A stretch of 64,000 nt of DNA, taken from Mesorhizobium loti. Its GTDB lineage: Bacteria > Pseudomonadota > Alphaproteobacteria > Rhizobiales > Rhizobiaceae. Shown here one piece after another: positions 1-9,792 of this stretch (the first letter of the stretch is position 1; each line of letters begins with the position of its first letter). The stretch spans positions 112,671 through 176,670 of the forward strand of contig NZ_LPWA01000002.1 of NCBI RefSeq assembly GCF_001510895.1, given 5' to 3'. The notes beneath the pieces were generated by a model that worked only from the letters and a program-made list of their open reading frames with translations, did no database searches and was not told the DNA's origin. The position numbers and the translations under genes were made by a program.

Positions 1-4
1 GGCG

Positions 5-36
5 ACCCCTCTCCCCGTTTCGGCGGGGAGAGGGTA
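5..36. repeat. GC-rich hairpin at window start
   Basis: A perfect CCTCTCCCC / GGGGAGAGG hairpin with a short loop lies just before the first gene. It resembles the C/G-rich palindromes dispersed through rhizobial intergenic regions; a matching type occurs at 1757-1915. No T-tract follows, so a terminator role is unproven. Confidence 0.5.
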
Positions 37-110
37 AGGGTGTGGGGCAAGCATCGATTCAATTCACGCTAGCAGCAACCGCCGCGCCGCTTTGATCCCG
101 AGGATTCCCC

Positions 111-1157
111 ATGCCCTATGTCGCCGCCGAGAACCGCTACGAGACGATGATCTACAACCGCTGCGGACGGTCCGGCCTCAAGCTGCCGGCCATCTCGCTC
201 GGCCTGTGGCACAATTTCGGCAACGACACGCCGCACCGAACCAAGCAGGCGATCGTGCGCAGGGCCTTCGACCTCGGCATCACGCATTTCGACCTCGCCA
301 ACAACTACGGCCCGCCGCCCGGCTCGGCCGAGACCGCGTTCGGCGAGATCCTGCGCACCGATTTCGCCGCCTATCGCGACGAATTGATCATCTCGACCAA
401 GGCGGGCTACGAGATGTGGGCCGGTCCCTATGGCGAATGGGGCAGCCGCAAATATGTGCTGGCCAGCCTCGACCAGAGCCTCAAGCGCATGGGGCTCGAC
501 TATGTCGACATCTTCTATTCCCACCGCTTCGATCCCGAAACGCCGCTCGAAGAAACCATGGGCGCGCTCGACCATGCGGTGCGCTCGGGCAAGGCGCTCT
601 ATGCCGGCATCTCCTCCTACAATTCGCAGCGCACGCGCGAGGCGGCCGACATACTGAGGCAGCTCGGCACGCCCTGCCTCATCCACCAGCCGAGCTATTC
701 GATGCTCAATCGCTGGGTCGAGGACGATGGGCTGCTCGACACGCTGGAGGGGCTGGGCATAGGCTCGATCGTATTCTCGCCGCTGGCGCAAGGCATGCTG
801 ACCGACAAGTATCTCGGCGGCATTCCCGAAGGCAGCCGCGCATCCCAAGGCAAGTCCCTGCGGCCGGCTTTCATCAACGACAAGTCGATCGCCAACATCA
901 AGGCGCTCAATGCCATTGCCGGCCGGCGCGGCCAGACGCTGGCGCAGATGGCGCTGGCCTGGGTGCTGCGCAAGGGCCGCGTGACCACGGCATTGATCGG
1001 CGCCAGCCGGCCAGAACAGGTCGAGGATTGCGTCGGGGCGCTCAAGGCGCTCGAGTTCAGCGATGCCGAGCTCGCCGAGATCGACACCTATGCGCGCGAG
1101 GCCGACATCAACCTCTGGGCAGCGTCCGCCGAGCGCAAAGGGCCGCCGCGCAAGTAG
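111..1157 (+). CDS. mgrA: Aldo/keto reductase, YghZ/MgrA type (L-glyceraldehyde 3-phosphate reductase)
   Basis: 348 aa NADPH-dependent cytosolic aldo/keto reductase of the AKR14/YghZ subgroup, which reduces L-glyceraldehyde 3-phosphate and other short aldehydes such as methylglyoxal. Seen in the sequence: the family N-terminus with LSLGLWHNFG, then FDLANNYGPPPGSAE (about residues 60-75) with catalytic Asp and Tyr, the STKAGY lysine and the SHRFD histidine. A late LIGASRPEQVED motif matches the cofactor-binding end of the family. The start at 111 is chosen because YghZ proteins carry the same short extension before the MIYNRCGRSG block. Length is normal. The gene stands alone, followed by the Fur-family gene in the same direction. 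Core GC-rich codon use. Confidence 0.9.
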   Translation: MPYVAAENRYETMIYNRCGRSGLKLPAISLGLWHNFGNDTPHRTKQAIVRRAFDLGITHFDLANNYGPPPGSAETAFGEILRTDFAAYRDELIISTKAGYEMWAGPYGEWGSRKYVLASLDQSLKRMGLDYVDIFYSHRFDPETPLEETMGALDHAVRSGKALYAGISSYNSQRTREAADILRQLGTPCLIHQPSYSMLNRWVEDDGLLDTLEGLGIGSIVFSPLAQGMLTDKYLGGIPEGSRASQGKSLRPAFINDKSIANIKALNAIAGRRGQTLAQMALAWVLRKGRVTTALIGASRPEQVEDCVGALKALEFSDAELAEIDTYAREADINLWAASAERKGPPRK

Positions 1158-1313
1158 CGCTTAGCCGGCGAACCATCCGCCGTTTGGCTGGGCCGGAGCG
1201 GCCGGCGCTGCGGAAACAGTGGCAAAAACGCTCATTCGTCGCTATCTCATGGGACAGAAACGCTTTGCGTGCACAATCGGCACGCGAACGACGCGGCGAG
1301 CGGAACGGAACAG

Positions 1314-1718
1314 ATGACGGCAAGGGATGCGCTGACCAAGAACCAGCTATGCGTGCTAGAGAAACTCGAGGCCGCCAGCGGGCCGCTCAGCGCTTATATG
1401 CTGCTCGATCAGCTGCGCGAGCGCGGCTTCCGCGCGCCGCTGCAGGTCTATCGCGCGCTCGACACGCTGGTGAAGTCGGGCTTCGTACACCGGCTCGAAA
1501 GCCTCAACTCCTTCGTTGCCTGCGCCGAGCCGCACGACCACAGCCATTCGATGACCGCCTTCGCCATCTGCGACAGCTGCGGTCAGGTGACCGAGATGTC
1601 CGACCACGATGTCGACCACCGGCTGGATGAGTGGGTCCGCTCGACGGGGTTTGCCGCCAAGAAGGCGGTGATCGAGTTTCGGGGAGTATGCGCCAAGTGC
1701 CGGGCCGAGGCGGCTTGA
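1314..1718 (+). CDS. zur: Fur-family transcriptional regulator, Zur-like
   Basis: 134 aa metal-sensing repressor. The N-terminal half is a winged helix (LTKNQ..VLEKLE...SAYMLLDQLRERG...QVYRALDTLVKSG) and the C-terminal half carries the EPHDHSHSM histidine cluster plus two CxxC pairs (CDSCG and CAKC) that form the structural zinc site. The short length and the LTKNQ start are typical of alphaproteobacterial zinc uptake regulators rather than Fur/Mur, but the metal cannot be proven here. The start at 1314 is preferred over 1269 because ggaacgga lies 6-13 bases upstream and zur proteins begin at this point. No znu transporter genes are adjacent. Confidence 0.75.
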   Translation: MTARDALTKNQLCVLEKLEAASGPLSAYMLLDQLRERGFRAPLQVYRALDTLVKSGFVHRLESLNSFVACAEPHDHSHSMTAFAICDSCGQVTEMSDHDVDHRLDEWVRSTGFAAKKAVIEFRGVCAKCRAEAA

Positions 1719-1756
1719 CGCGGCACACAACGAAAACCTGTTAAGCTGGCGGGACA

Positions 1757-1915
1757 GCGCCCCCCTCTGTCCTGCCGGACATCTCCCCCACAAGGGGGGA
1801 GATTGACTGTCATCGCCGATTTCGCCAATCGCCGACGTTGCAGAATGAGCGAGGCGCGGAAGCTGCTGATCTCCCCCCAAGTGGGGGAGATGGCCGGCAG
1901 GCCAGAGGGGGGCGC
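1757..1915. repeat. Large imperfect inverted repeat between zur and polA
   Basis: The outer arms GCGCCCCCCTCTG...CATCTCCCCC and GGGGGAGATGGCC...GAGGGGGGCGC are near reverse complements about 90 bases apart, and each arm holds a smaller hairpin around CTCCCCC/GGGGGAG. This is the style of dispersed intergenic palindrome found in Mesorhizobium genomes. It sits between two convergent genes, so it may also act as a transcription stop. Confidence 0.6.
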
Positions 1916-1954
1916 GAAGGATCGCTAACGGCTGGTTGTGTGTGTACGGAAGGC

Positions 1955-4915
1955 TCAATGCGCCTCGTCCCAGTTGTCCGCCGCCCGCGCATCGACATGC
2001 AGCGGCACCGACATCGACACGGCCGGCATCGGCGCGTTCTCCATCACACGGCGCACGACGGGTATAGTCGCCTCGACCTCCGCTTCCACCGTTTCGAAGA
2101 TCAGCTCGTCATGCACCTGCAAGAGCATGCGGGCCGATAGCTTCGCTTTCTCTAGCGCCTCTTCCATGTGCACCATGGCGCGGCGGATGATGTCGGCCGC
2201 GGTGCCCTGCAGCCTGGCGTTGATCGAGGCGCGCTCGTTGAAGGCGCGGACCGACGGGTTGGACGACCTTATCTCCGGATAGTGGATGCGGCGGCCGAAG
2301 ATGGTCTCGACGAAGCCGTTCTCCCGCGCATAGGCCTTGGTTTCCTCGATATAGTCGCGGATGCCGGGGAAGCGCTCGAAGTAGCGTTTGATGTAGGCGC
2401 TCGCTTCCTCGCGCGGGATCGACAGCTGGTTGGCGAGGCCGAAGGCGGAGATGCCGTAGATGATGCCGAAATTGATCGCCTTGGCGCGCCGGCGCACTTC
2501 CGAAGGCATGCCTTCGACCGGCACGTTGAACATTTCGGACGCGGTGATGGCATGGATGTCGGCGCCGTCGGCGAAGGCCTGCTTGAGCTGCGGGATCTCG
2601 GCGACATGGGCAAGCACGCGCAATTCGATCTGGCTGTAGTCGGCCGAGACCAGCTTGTGGCCCTTCTCGGCGATGAAGGCCGTCCTGATCTTGCGGCCTT
2701 CCGCCGTGCGCACCGGGATGTTCTGCAAATTGGGATCGGAGGACGACAAGCGCCCTGTCGTGGTCGCCGCCAGCGCATATGAGGTGTGGACGCGATTGGT
2801 GCCGGGATTGATGAAGCCCGGCAGCGCGTCGGTATAGGTCGATTTCAGCTTGGTGAGCTGGCGCCAGTCGACGATCTTGCGCGGCAGCTCGTGGCCTTCG
2901 GCGGCAAGGTCCTCCAGAAGCTGCGCCGAGGTCGACCACTGGCCGGTCTTGGTTTTTGAGCCGCCAGGCAGCCCCATCCTGCCGAACAGTATGTCGCCGA
3001 GCTGCTTCGGCGAGCCGATGTTGATGCGCTCGCCGACGATCCCGTAGATCTCTTCCTCGACGCGGGCCGCACCTTGCGCCAGCTCGCCGGAAAGCCTGGA
3101 GAGGATCTGGCGGTCGACCGAAATGCCACGCTGCTCCATGCGGGCGAGCACCGGCACCAGCGGCCGCTCCAGCCGTTCATAGACGGAAACGAGGCCCTTG
3201 GCGGCGAGCCGGGGCTTCAGCAGCCCCCACAGCCGCAGCGCCAGATCGGCCTGCTCACCGGCATAGGCGGTCGCCCGCTCGATGTCGACCTGGCCGAAAC
3301 CGACGGCGCTCTTGCCCGATCCGGCAAGCTCCTTCTTGGAGGCCGGCGCGTGGCCGAGCCACTTCTCCGACAGCGAGGCGAGATCATGGCCGCCGGACGT
3401 GCCGGCATCGAGCACATAGGAAACCAGCATCGTGTCGTCGAACGGTCCGACCTCGATGCCGTGCCGGCTCATCACGACGATGTCGTATTTCATGTCCTGG
3501 ACGATCTTGAGGACCGACCTGTCCTCCAGCAGGGGCTTCAGCTGCGTCAGCACTTCGCGCACCGGGATCTGGTTCGCCAGCAGGCCGCCGCCAAGCAGGT
3601 CGCCATTGCCGCTCATATGGGCGAGCGGCACATAGACGGCGCGGCCCGGCGCAATCGCCATGGAAAGGCCGATCAGCTCGGCCTGCATCGGGTCGGACGA
3701 GGTGGTCTCGGCGTCGAAGGCAAGGATGCCGGCTTCCCTCGCCTCGGCGATCCAGGATTTGAGCGCGGCCGTGTCGCGAATGGCCGTATAAGCCGAAGGG
3801 TCGATCTTGCGCGCCGTTGCCTGCTCCAGCCGCAGCGCCGAGAGCAGGGAAGGGGTGTCGCCCTGCGGCGGGGCATCCTCGCCCCTGACCGGCGCAGCAG
3901 GCTTCGCGGCGCCGTTTGGCGGGGCAGGTCTTGGGGCCGCCGGCGCGCCGGCGCCGACATCGGGGCCATGCGCGGTATCGGCGCGCTCGATGGTAACAGT
4001 GGAAGCCTGGACGTCGCCGATCTCGGTTGCGGTCGCTTCCGCGACGCGGCGGGTCAACGTGGTGAACTCCATCGTCTTCAGAAAGCCGATCAGCTTCGGC
4101 CCGTCCGGCGCGTGCAGCACCAGGTCGTCCAGCCCTTCTTTCAGCGGCACGTCGTTCTTCAGCGTCACCAGCTCGCGCGAGATGCGCGCCTTGTCGGCAT
4201 TGGCGATGATGGTTTCGCGCCGCTTGTCCTGCTTGATCTCGCCGGCGCGTGCGAGTAGCCCGTCGAGGTCGCCGAACTGTTCCAGCAGCTGCGCCGCCGT
4301 CTTCGGGCCGATACCGGGCACGCCGGGCACGTTGTCGACAGAGTCGCCGGTCAGCGCCTGCAGGTCGATCATCTTTTCGGGCGGCACGCCCCATTTCTCG
4401 ATCACTTCGGGGATGCCGATCTGGCGGTCCTTCATCGGGTCGTACATGCCGACCGTCGGGCCGACCAGCTGCATCAGGTCCTTGTCGGACGAGACGATTG
4501 TGGTGTCGGCGCCGGCCTCGCAGGCCATCCGGCTATAGGTGGCGATGATGTCGTCGGCCTCGAAACCCTCCATCTCGATGCAGGGCAGGTTGAAGGCCAC
4601 GGTCGCCTGGCGGATCAGGCCGAATTGCGGGATGAGGTCTTCCGGTGGCGCCGAGCGGTTGGCCTTGTATTCGGGATAGAGATCGCTGCGGAAGGTTTTC
4701 GAGGAATAGTCGAAGATGACGGCGAAATGCGTCGGCACAATGCCCACACTGGTGTTGCGGGCATCCTGCATCAGCTTCCACACCATGTTGCAGAAGCCGA
4801 GCACGGCGCTGGTCGGCAGGCCGTCGGATTTGCGGTTGAGCGGCGGCAGCGCGTGGTAGGCGCGGAAAATGTAGCCGGAGCCGTCGACAAGGAAGAGGTG
4901 ATCGCCTTTTTTCAT
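1955..4915 (-). CDS. polA: DNA polymerase I
   Basis: 986 aa replication and repair polymerase. Domains in order: 5'-3' exonuclease (residues 1 to about 285, LFLVDGSGYIFRAYHALPPL, EADDIIAT, SSDKDLMQLV, TGDSVDNVPGVPGIG helix-hairpin-helix), an Ala/Pro-rich linker, 3'-5' exonuclease (ILAFDAETTSSDPM DEDD motif and QDMKYDIVVM), and the family A polymerase (SADYSQIELRVLAH motif A, RRRAKAINFGIIYG motif B, LQVHDELIFE motif C). The DEDD residues look intact, so proofreading should be active. The start at 4915 (MKKGDHLFLVDG) is taken over the longer frame because conservation begins there. Convergent with zur. Confidence 0.97.
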   Translation of the reverse strand: MKKGDHLFLVDGSGYIFRAYHALPPLNRKSDGLPTSAVLGFCNMVWKLMQDARNTSVGIVPTHFAVIFDYSSKTFRSDLYPEYKANRSAPPEDLIPQFGLIRQATVAFNLPCIEMEGFEADDIIATYSRMACEAGADTTIVSSDKDLMQLVGPTVGMYDPMKDRQIGIPEVIEKWGVPPEKMIDLQALTGDSVDNVPGVPGIGPKTAAQLLEQFGDLDGLLARAGEIKQDKRRETIIANADKARISRELVTLKNDVPLKEGLDDLVLHAPDGPKLIGFLKTMEFTTLTRRVAEATATEIGDVQASTVTIERADTAHGPDVGAGAPAAPRPAPPNGAAKPAAPVRGEDAPPQGDTPSLLSALRLEQATARKIDPSAYTAIRDTAALKSWIAEAREAGILAFDAETTSSDPMQAELIGLSMAIAPGRAVYVPLAHMSGNGDLLGGGLLANQIPVREVLTQLKPLLEDRSVLKIVQDMKYDIVVMSRHGIEVGPFDDTMLVSYVLDAGTSGGHDLASLSEKWLGHAPASKKELAGSGKSAVGFGQVDIERATAYAGEQADLALRLWGLLKPRLAAKGLVSVYERLERPLVPVLARMEQRGISVDRQILSRLSGELAQGAARVEEEIYGIVGERINIGSPKQLGDILFGRMGLPGGSKTKTGQWSTSAQLLEDLAAEGHELPRKIVDWRQLTKLKSTYTDALPGFINPGTNRVHTSYALAATTTGRLSSSDPNLQNIPVRTAEGRKIRTAFIAEKGHKLVSADYSQIELRVLAHVAEIPQLKQAFADGADIHAITASEMFNVPVEGMPSEVRRRAKAINFGIIYGISAFGLANQLSIPREEASAYIKRYFERFPGIRDYIEETKAYARENGFVETIFGRRIHYPEIRSSNPSVRAFNERASINARLQGTAADIIRRAMVHMEEALEKAKLSARMLLQVHDELIFETVEAEVEATIPVVRRVMENAPMPAVSMSVPLHVDARAADNWDEAH

Positions 4916-5034
4916 GCCGGCAGGGATAGCGCGGCGAAGCTTCGCGGTCCATGCCAAAGGCTGAGCAACCCACCGGTTCCGGCAACACCCTGACAAGTGC
5001 CGATCCCACTGGAATCCGGCCACTCACGGGTATG

Positions 5035-5048
5035 TTACAAAAGTGTAA
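5035..5048. promoter_or_regulatory. Inverted repeat TTACA-N4-TGTAA upstream of polA
   Basis: A perfect 5-bp dyad with a 4-base spacer lies about 120 bases upstream of the polA start. It could be an operator for polA or for the divergent transcript proposed at 5096-5242. The binding protein is unknown. Confidence 0.35.
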
Positions 5049-5095
5049 TGCTCGTGCCCTTGAATCGCCATGTTCACAGACCCAAATAGCTGTCA

Positions 5096-5242
5096 TCGGC
5101 AGTTTTCGCCGAAGTCCGGAGTAAGGCCCGTCCCCCGCCTATCCCGGGCAAACTGCGGCAGCCTATCCCCCCTCTCCGGGCTGCCGCAACGTTTCGAGTA
5201 AAGACCGCCGTGGTTCCCCCTCCACCACGGCGGTTCTTTTTT
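5096..5242 (+). ncRNA. Candidate small RNA with two C/U-rich loops, between polA and the M20 peptidase
   Basis: Seen: hairpin 1 with a perfect 10-bp stem (5154-5163 / 5179-5188) and a loop containing CCCCCCTCTCC; hairpin 2 with a perfect 10-bp stem (5204-5213 / 5225-5234), a TTCCCCCTCCA loop and a trailing TCTTTTTT. A possible promoter is TTGAAT at 5060-5065 with AAATAG at 5084-5089. Alphaproteobacterial trans-acting sRNAs often expose CCUCC-type anti-Shine-Dalgarno loops, which fits. The 5' end is a guess from the promoter; hairpin 2 with its T-tract is clear. No open reading frame explains the stretch. Confidence 0.45.
5204..5242 (+). terminator. Rho-independent terminator
   Basis: ACCGCCGTGG and CCACGGCGGT form a perfect 10-bp GC-rich stem with an 11-base loop, followed by TCTTTTTT. 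There is no coding gene directly upstream on the plus strand, which is why a small RNA is proposed. Confidence 0.8.
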
Positions 5243-5270
5243 GCCCTGCAGCCTCCGCATGACCGACCCC

Positions 5271-5298
5271 AAAGCCGTGGTCCAACGATCACGGCTTT
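5271..5298. repeat. Third hairpin in the polA upstream region
   Basis: AAAGCCGTG (5271-5279) pairs perfectly with CACGGCTTT (5290-5298), followed by gcgtttt. It lies between the candidate sRNA terminator and the peptidase start at 5352. It could be a weak second terminator or an mRNA leader structure. Confidence 0.4.
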
Positions 5299-5351
5299 GC
5301 GTTTTCTGCTCGTCCCTTTAGGGTCGGGCCAGAATCGAAAGGCTGAAAATA

Positions 5352-6736
<1,385 letters not shown>

Positions 6737-6815
6737 GAGGCCGGAAAGACAAGTTTTTGTTGATTTTTCTCCGGATCGCGGCAAGGACGGGTCACGCCGT
6801 GACCCGGAGAAGAGA

Positions 6816-7436
<621 letters not shown>

Positions 7437-7486
7437 CGGAACCCGGCGCGTCGAGCGACGTTCCTGCCGGTTCATGGAGGAGTGAA

Positions 7487-7690
7487 ATGGCAGAGCGCAA
7501 ACCGATAGCGAGCGCGCCGAAGGACGGCTCGAAGGTCACGATCATGTGGAAGGACAGCGACGGCGTGATCAACGAATCCGTCGGCCAGTATCGCGACGGC
7601 GGCTGGTGGGTCTACACCGACAGCAACACGCAGAAAAAAGTCGATCCGACGAGCTGGCGGCCGGCATCGGGCGAAGATGACGACCAGTGA
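7487..7690 (+). CDS. Small conserved-type protein, function unknown
   Basis: 67 aa, hydrophilic, with a strong ribosome binding site (ggaggagtga, 10 bases before the ATG). The sequence contains VTIMWKDSDGVINESVGQYR and a GGWWVYTD turn, suggesting a small beta-rich domain. I do not recognise a named family. It stands between rnd and another very small gene in the same direction. Confidence 0.6.
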   Translation: MAERKPIASAPKDGSKVTIMWKDSDGVINESVGQYRDGGWWVYTDSNTQKKVDPTSWRPASGEDDDQ

Positions 7691-7747
7691 GCAATCGCTG
7701 GCAGTTTCTGAAGCGAGCGTGAGATCCGGCAGCAAGAAGGGGGCGCA

Positions 7748-7894
7748 ATGAGACAGAACATGCTCTATCTCATCATCGGCGCATTGGTCGTCGTGGTCAT
7801 TGCGCTTGGCGTCTACATCTATCGCGAGCAGACCAGACCGAAAGGCGTGGAGCTCAAGATCGACGACAAGGGCATTTCGATCCAACAGAATTGA
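7748..7894 (+). CDS. Small single-pass membrane protein (48 aa)
   Basis: The reading frame runs from the ATG at 7748 to the TGA at 7892-7894. Residues about 4-23 form one hydrophobic helix (MLYLIIGALVVVVIALGVY), followed by a basic stretch and a short polar tail ending in DDKGISIQQN. A strong purine-rich ribosome binding site (aagaaggggg) lies just upstream. Predicted N-in/C-out or reverse single-pass inner membrane peptide. Function unknown. Confidence 0.6.
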   Translation: MRQNMLYLIIGALVVVVIALGVYIYREQTRPKGVELKIDDKGISIQQN

Positions 7895-8053
7895 TCTGGC
7901 CGCATCCCGCGGCTTGACCGGCTTGCTCGGGATAACAGCCCCATCAATCTTGCGGTAGCGGGACGGCAAACAAGATGACGTCCGGTCGGTTCGGCGGTAT
8001 CATCACGGCATAGGGAGTTTGGGGTCAACCAACCTAGCTACTAGGAGGTTGCC

Positions 8054-8437
8054 ATGAGGCACCAAACACTGGACCAGCTGCACGCCGTTGCCGAGGTCAA
8101 GACCGCCAGACCCATCATGAGCCGGACCCAACGCCTCGCGCGTTGGGCCGAGCTTCTCGAACGTGAGCCAACCCGGCTGCTCACCGCGCTTACCGGCACC
8201 GAATACCGTGGTCGGGCCGAGCGCGATGTCATGCGCGGCGACGGCTCGCCGATATCGGTCGCCCTGGAAGACCCGATTTTGCACGGCGAGGGTTTGAAGG
8301 ATGACAGTTACGGGGAAGCAAAGCGCTTCTTCGAGCTGACCGATTATCAGCTGCACGAGATCGTCTGCTACTGCCATGTCGGCGACGTGATGCAGGCATC
8401 GAGAGCGGCACTGTCGGTCCGTGACGTGCTCGACTAG
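8054..8437 (+). CDS. Conserved hypothetical protein, rhizobial type
   Basis: 127 aa cytosolic protein with an ideal ribosome binding site (aggagg, 6 bases before the ATG). It contains TRTQRLARWAELLERE near residue 35 and a C-terminal CYCHVGDVMQASRAALSVRD. I do not recognise a domain; the length and style resemble short conserved proteins of Rhizobiales. It is the last intact core-like gene before the repeat-rich accessory region. Confidence 0.55.
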   Translation: MRHQTLDQLHAVAEVKTARPIMSRTQRLARWAELLEREPTRLLTALTGTEYRGRAERDVMRGDGSPISVALEDPILHGEGLKDDSYGEAKRFFELTDYQLHEIVCYCHVGDVMQASRAALSVRDVLD

Positions 8438-8617
8438 TCCGCAGCCGGCTTGCATGCCGGATGCAGTCCGACGAGGAGCGCGGTCGGATCCTCCGCCGAT
8501 CGCGCTCCGACAAGGTTCAAACGACTATCGTCCTGCCTGAGCCGTCCGTTGCGACGGCCCTAAAGCGCGTCGCGATCTTTCAGATCCGCTCCATGCGCTT
8601 TAAGTCTTTGTTTTGAT

Positions 8618-8662
8618 GCATGTCGTTTTCCCAAAACCGCTGCACACTTTTGGGCGACATGC
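8618..8662. repeat. Dispersed palindrome, copy 1
   Basis: GCATGTCG-TTTTCCCAAAA ... TTTTGGG-CGACATGC forms a long near-perfect hairpin. This is an abundant intergenic palindrome type in Mesorhizobium and relatives. A diverged second copy starts 64 bases downstream. Confidence 0.75.
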
Positions 8663-8681
8663 ATTAGATTTTTGATTTTAC

Positions 8682-8726
8682 GCATGTCTTTGTCCCGAAA
8701 CCGGTTCCCACTTTCGGGAGACATGC
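8682..8726. repeat. Dispersed palindrome, copy 2
   Basis: GCATGTC-TTTGTCCCGAAA ... TTTCGGGA-GACATGC, same architecture as the copy at 8618-8662 with several compensating base changes that keep the stem. The compensated changes suggest selection on the hairpin or an ancient duplication. Confidence 0.75.
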
Positions 8727-8793
8727 TTAGGGAGCCGAGCCGACCCGGCGATTGGCAAGCATTTGATTTTCAATCGCTTCGATTTTTCCGCAC

Positions 8794-8844
8794 TTAACCC
8801 GCCTTTAAAGGTAAGTTGTTGTTTTTATTGTTGAACGTTACCGG
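8794..8844 (+). repeat. 51-bp leader repeat, copy A
   Basis: Begins TTAACCCGCCTTTAA and ends CGTTACCGG. It aligns without gaps to 12157-12207 with about 43 of 51 positions identical. Both copies are followed by a GGAGAG-containing stretch. Copy A precedes the DUF2235 remnant by about 95 bases, so it may be a promoter/leader module. Confidence 0.6.
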
Positions 8845-8939
8845 TCAGTTAACTTCTATGGGGTGCCGGAAGGAGAGCAACTCTCGCCAAGAACACCTAT
8901 GATCGGCTCGGTCGCCTAAGCGGCGGAAAGGGAGGGGCC

Positions 8940-9350
8940 ATGGGCATTCCCAAACGAGTGGCAGTGCTTCTCGACGGAACTTGGAACACCGTTGGGGACA
9001 ACACAAATGTCTGTTGACTAAAGTCTCTTTGCGATCCGGCTGATCCTCAGCGGGCCGTCTACTACAATGTAGGCGTGGGCACTCAATTGGGAGCGAGGAT
9101 CCGCGGAGCTGTTCGGTTATGGTCTCGGTCACGAGATTACAGATGCCTACAAATGGCTTGTCGACAACTACGACGAAGGCGACCAGCTCTTCATCTTCGG
9201 TTTCAGCCGCGGGGCCTATACCGCAAGAAGCCTTTCGGGCTTCATATCGAAGTGCCGTCTACTCAAACCAGGCTCGCAACTTTCCATCAATCAGCTAAAC
9301 GACGCTATCGCCGTCGAGCAGACAAGACGATACGCGAATTGCTCCAGTGC
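8940..9350 (+). pseudogene. DUF2235 (alpha/beta-hydrolase, T6SS phospholipase-like) remnant
   Basis: The start MGIPKRVAVLLDGTWNTVGD and, in other frames further on, YGLGHEITDAYKWLVDNYDE and IFGFSRGAYTARSLSGFI are the hallmark blocks of DUF2235 proteins, including the GxSxG nucleophile motif. They are spread over different frames with an early stop near residue 25, and the C-terminal half is missing. Some family members are type VI lipase effectors, but nothing else of a T6SS is present. Clearly non-functional. Confidence 0.75.
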
Positions 9351-9565
9351 GTCGAAAGCGGAGTCCGAGCCCCGCCGCCTTCGCGAGCGTAGATCTTTGA
9401 GCCGCGTAGTTCGGCGCAACCATCGGGCAATCCGGATTCAAACCCCACTTCTCGCGGTATTCATCTGGAGTGAGCCCGTCGTGTACCGCGAGATGCCGCT
9501 TCAGCCGATTTATACGATTTCCGCGCGAAATATCTTTAAACCTGTAAGTGCGATCCCTACAGTAT
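9350..9565 (-). pseudogene. MucR/Ros family regulator, C-terminal fragment
   Basis: Translating the minus strand gives [20 protein letters not shown], then REKWGL and [16 protein letters not shown]. This is the conserved C-terminal half of MucR/Ros zinc-finger regulators (RHL..H..TPEEYR..W.L...YPMVAPNYA). The zinc-finger cysteines are gone and a stop precedes the fragment at about 9580. MucR homologues control exopolysaccharide and symbiosis genes in rhizobia. Remnant only. Confidence 0.7.
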
Positions 9566-9792
9566 TGTAGTTATGTCTATCAAGGCAACATCGATGTAAC
9601 ATCCCTGACGGCCACGCCTCCCTCACCGGGGACTCGGGACGCGCGGTCACTTTTCCCATGCAAGAGCAGCCCAAACGTTCGACACGCCCTTAGTGCGTCG
9701 AGAGCGTTGGTGCGCAATCTCCCCGCTTCGTTAATCAACACCGACCAGGTGGCCGGCGGTGAACTAACCGCGCGCCCTACAGGAGAGAAGAG

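Larger units (their letters stand above)
8438..8939. other. Intergenic repeat-rich stretch at the core/accessory boundary
   Basis: No gene recognised. It holds two palindromes (8618-8662 and 8682-8726) and the first copy of a 51-bp leader repeat (8794-8844). Composition shifts to lower GC here. Confidence 0.6.

Noticed and set aside
92..1630. 512-aa plus-strand frame across the aldo/keto reductase and zur genes
   Set aside because: Arg/Pro/Ala-rich shadow frame caused by high GC; the real genes lie in other frames.
3074..4258. Long plus-strand frame inside polA
   Set aside because: Antisense shadow of polA with no domain.
8618..8726. CRISPR array from two similar palindromes 64 bases apart
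   Set aside because: Only two units, each a hairpin with its own loop, no spacer regularity and no cas genes.
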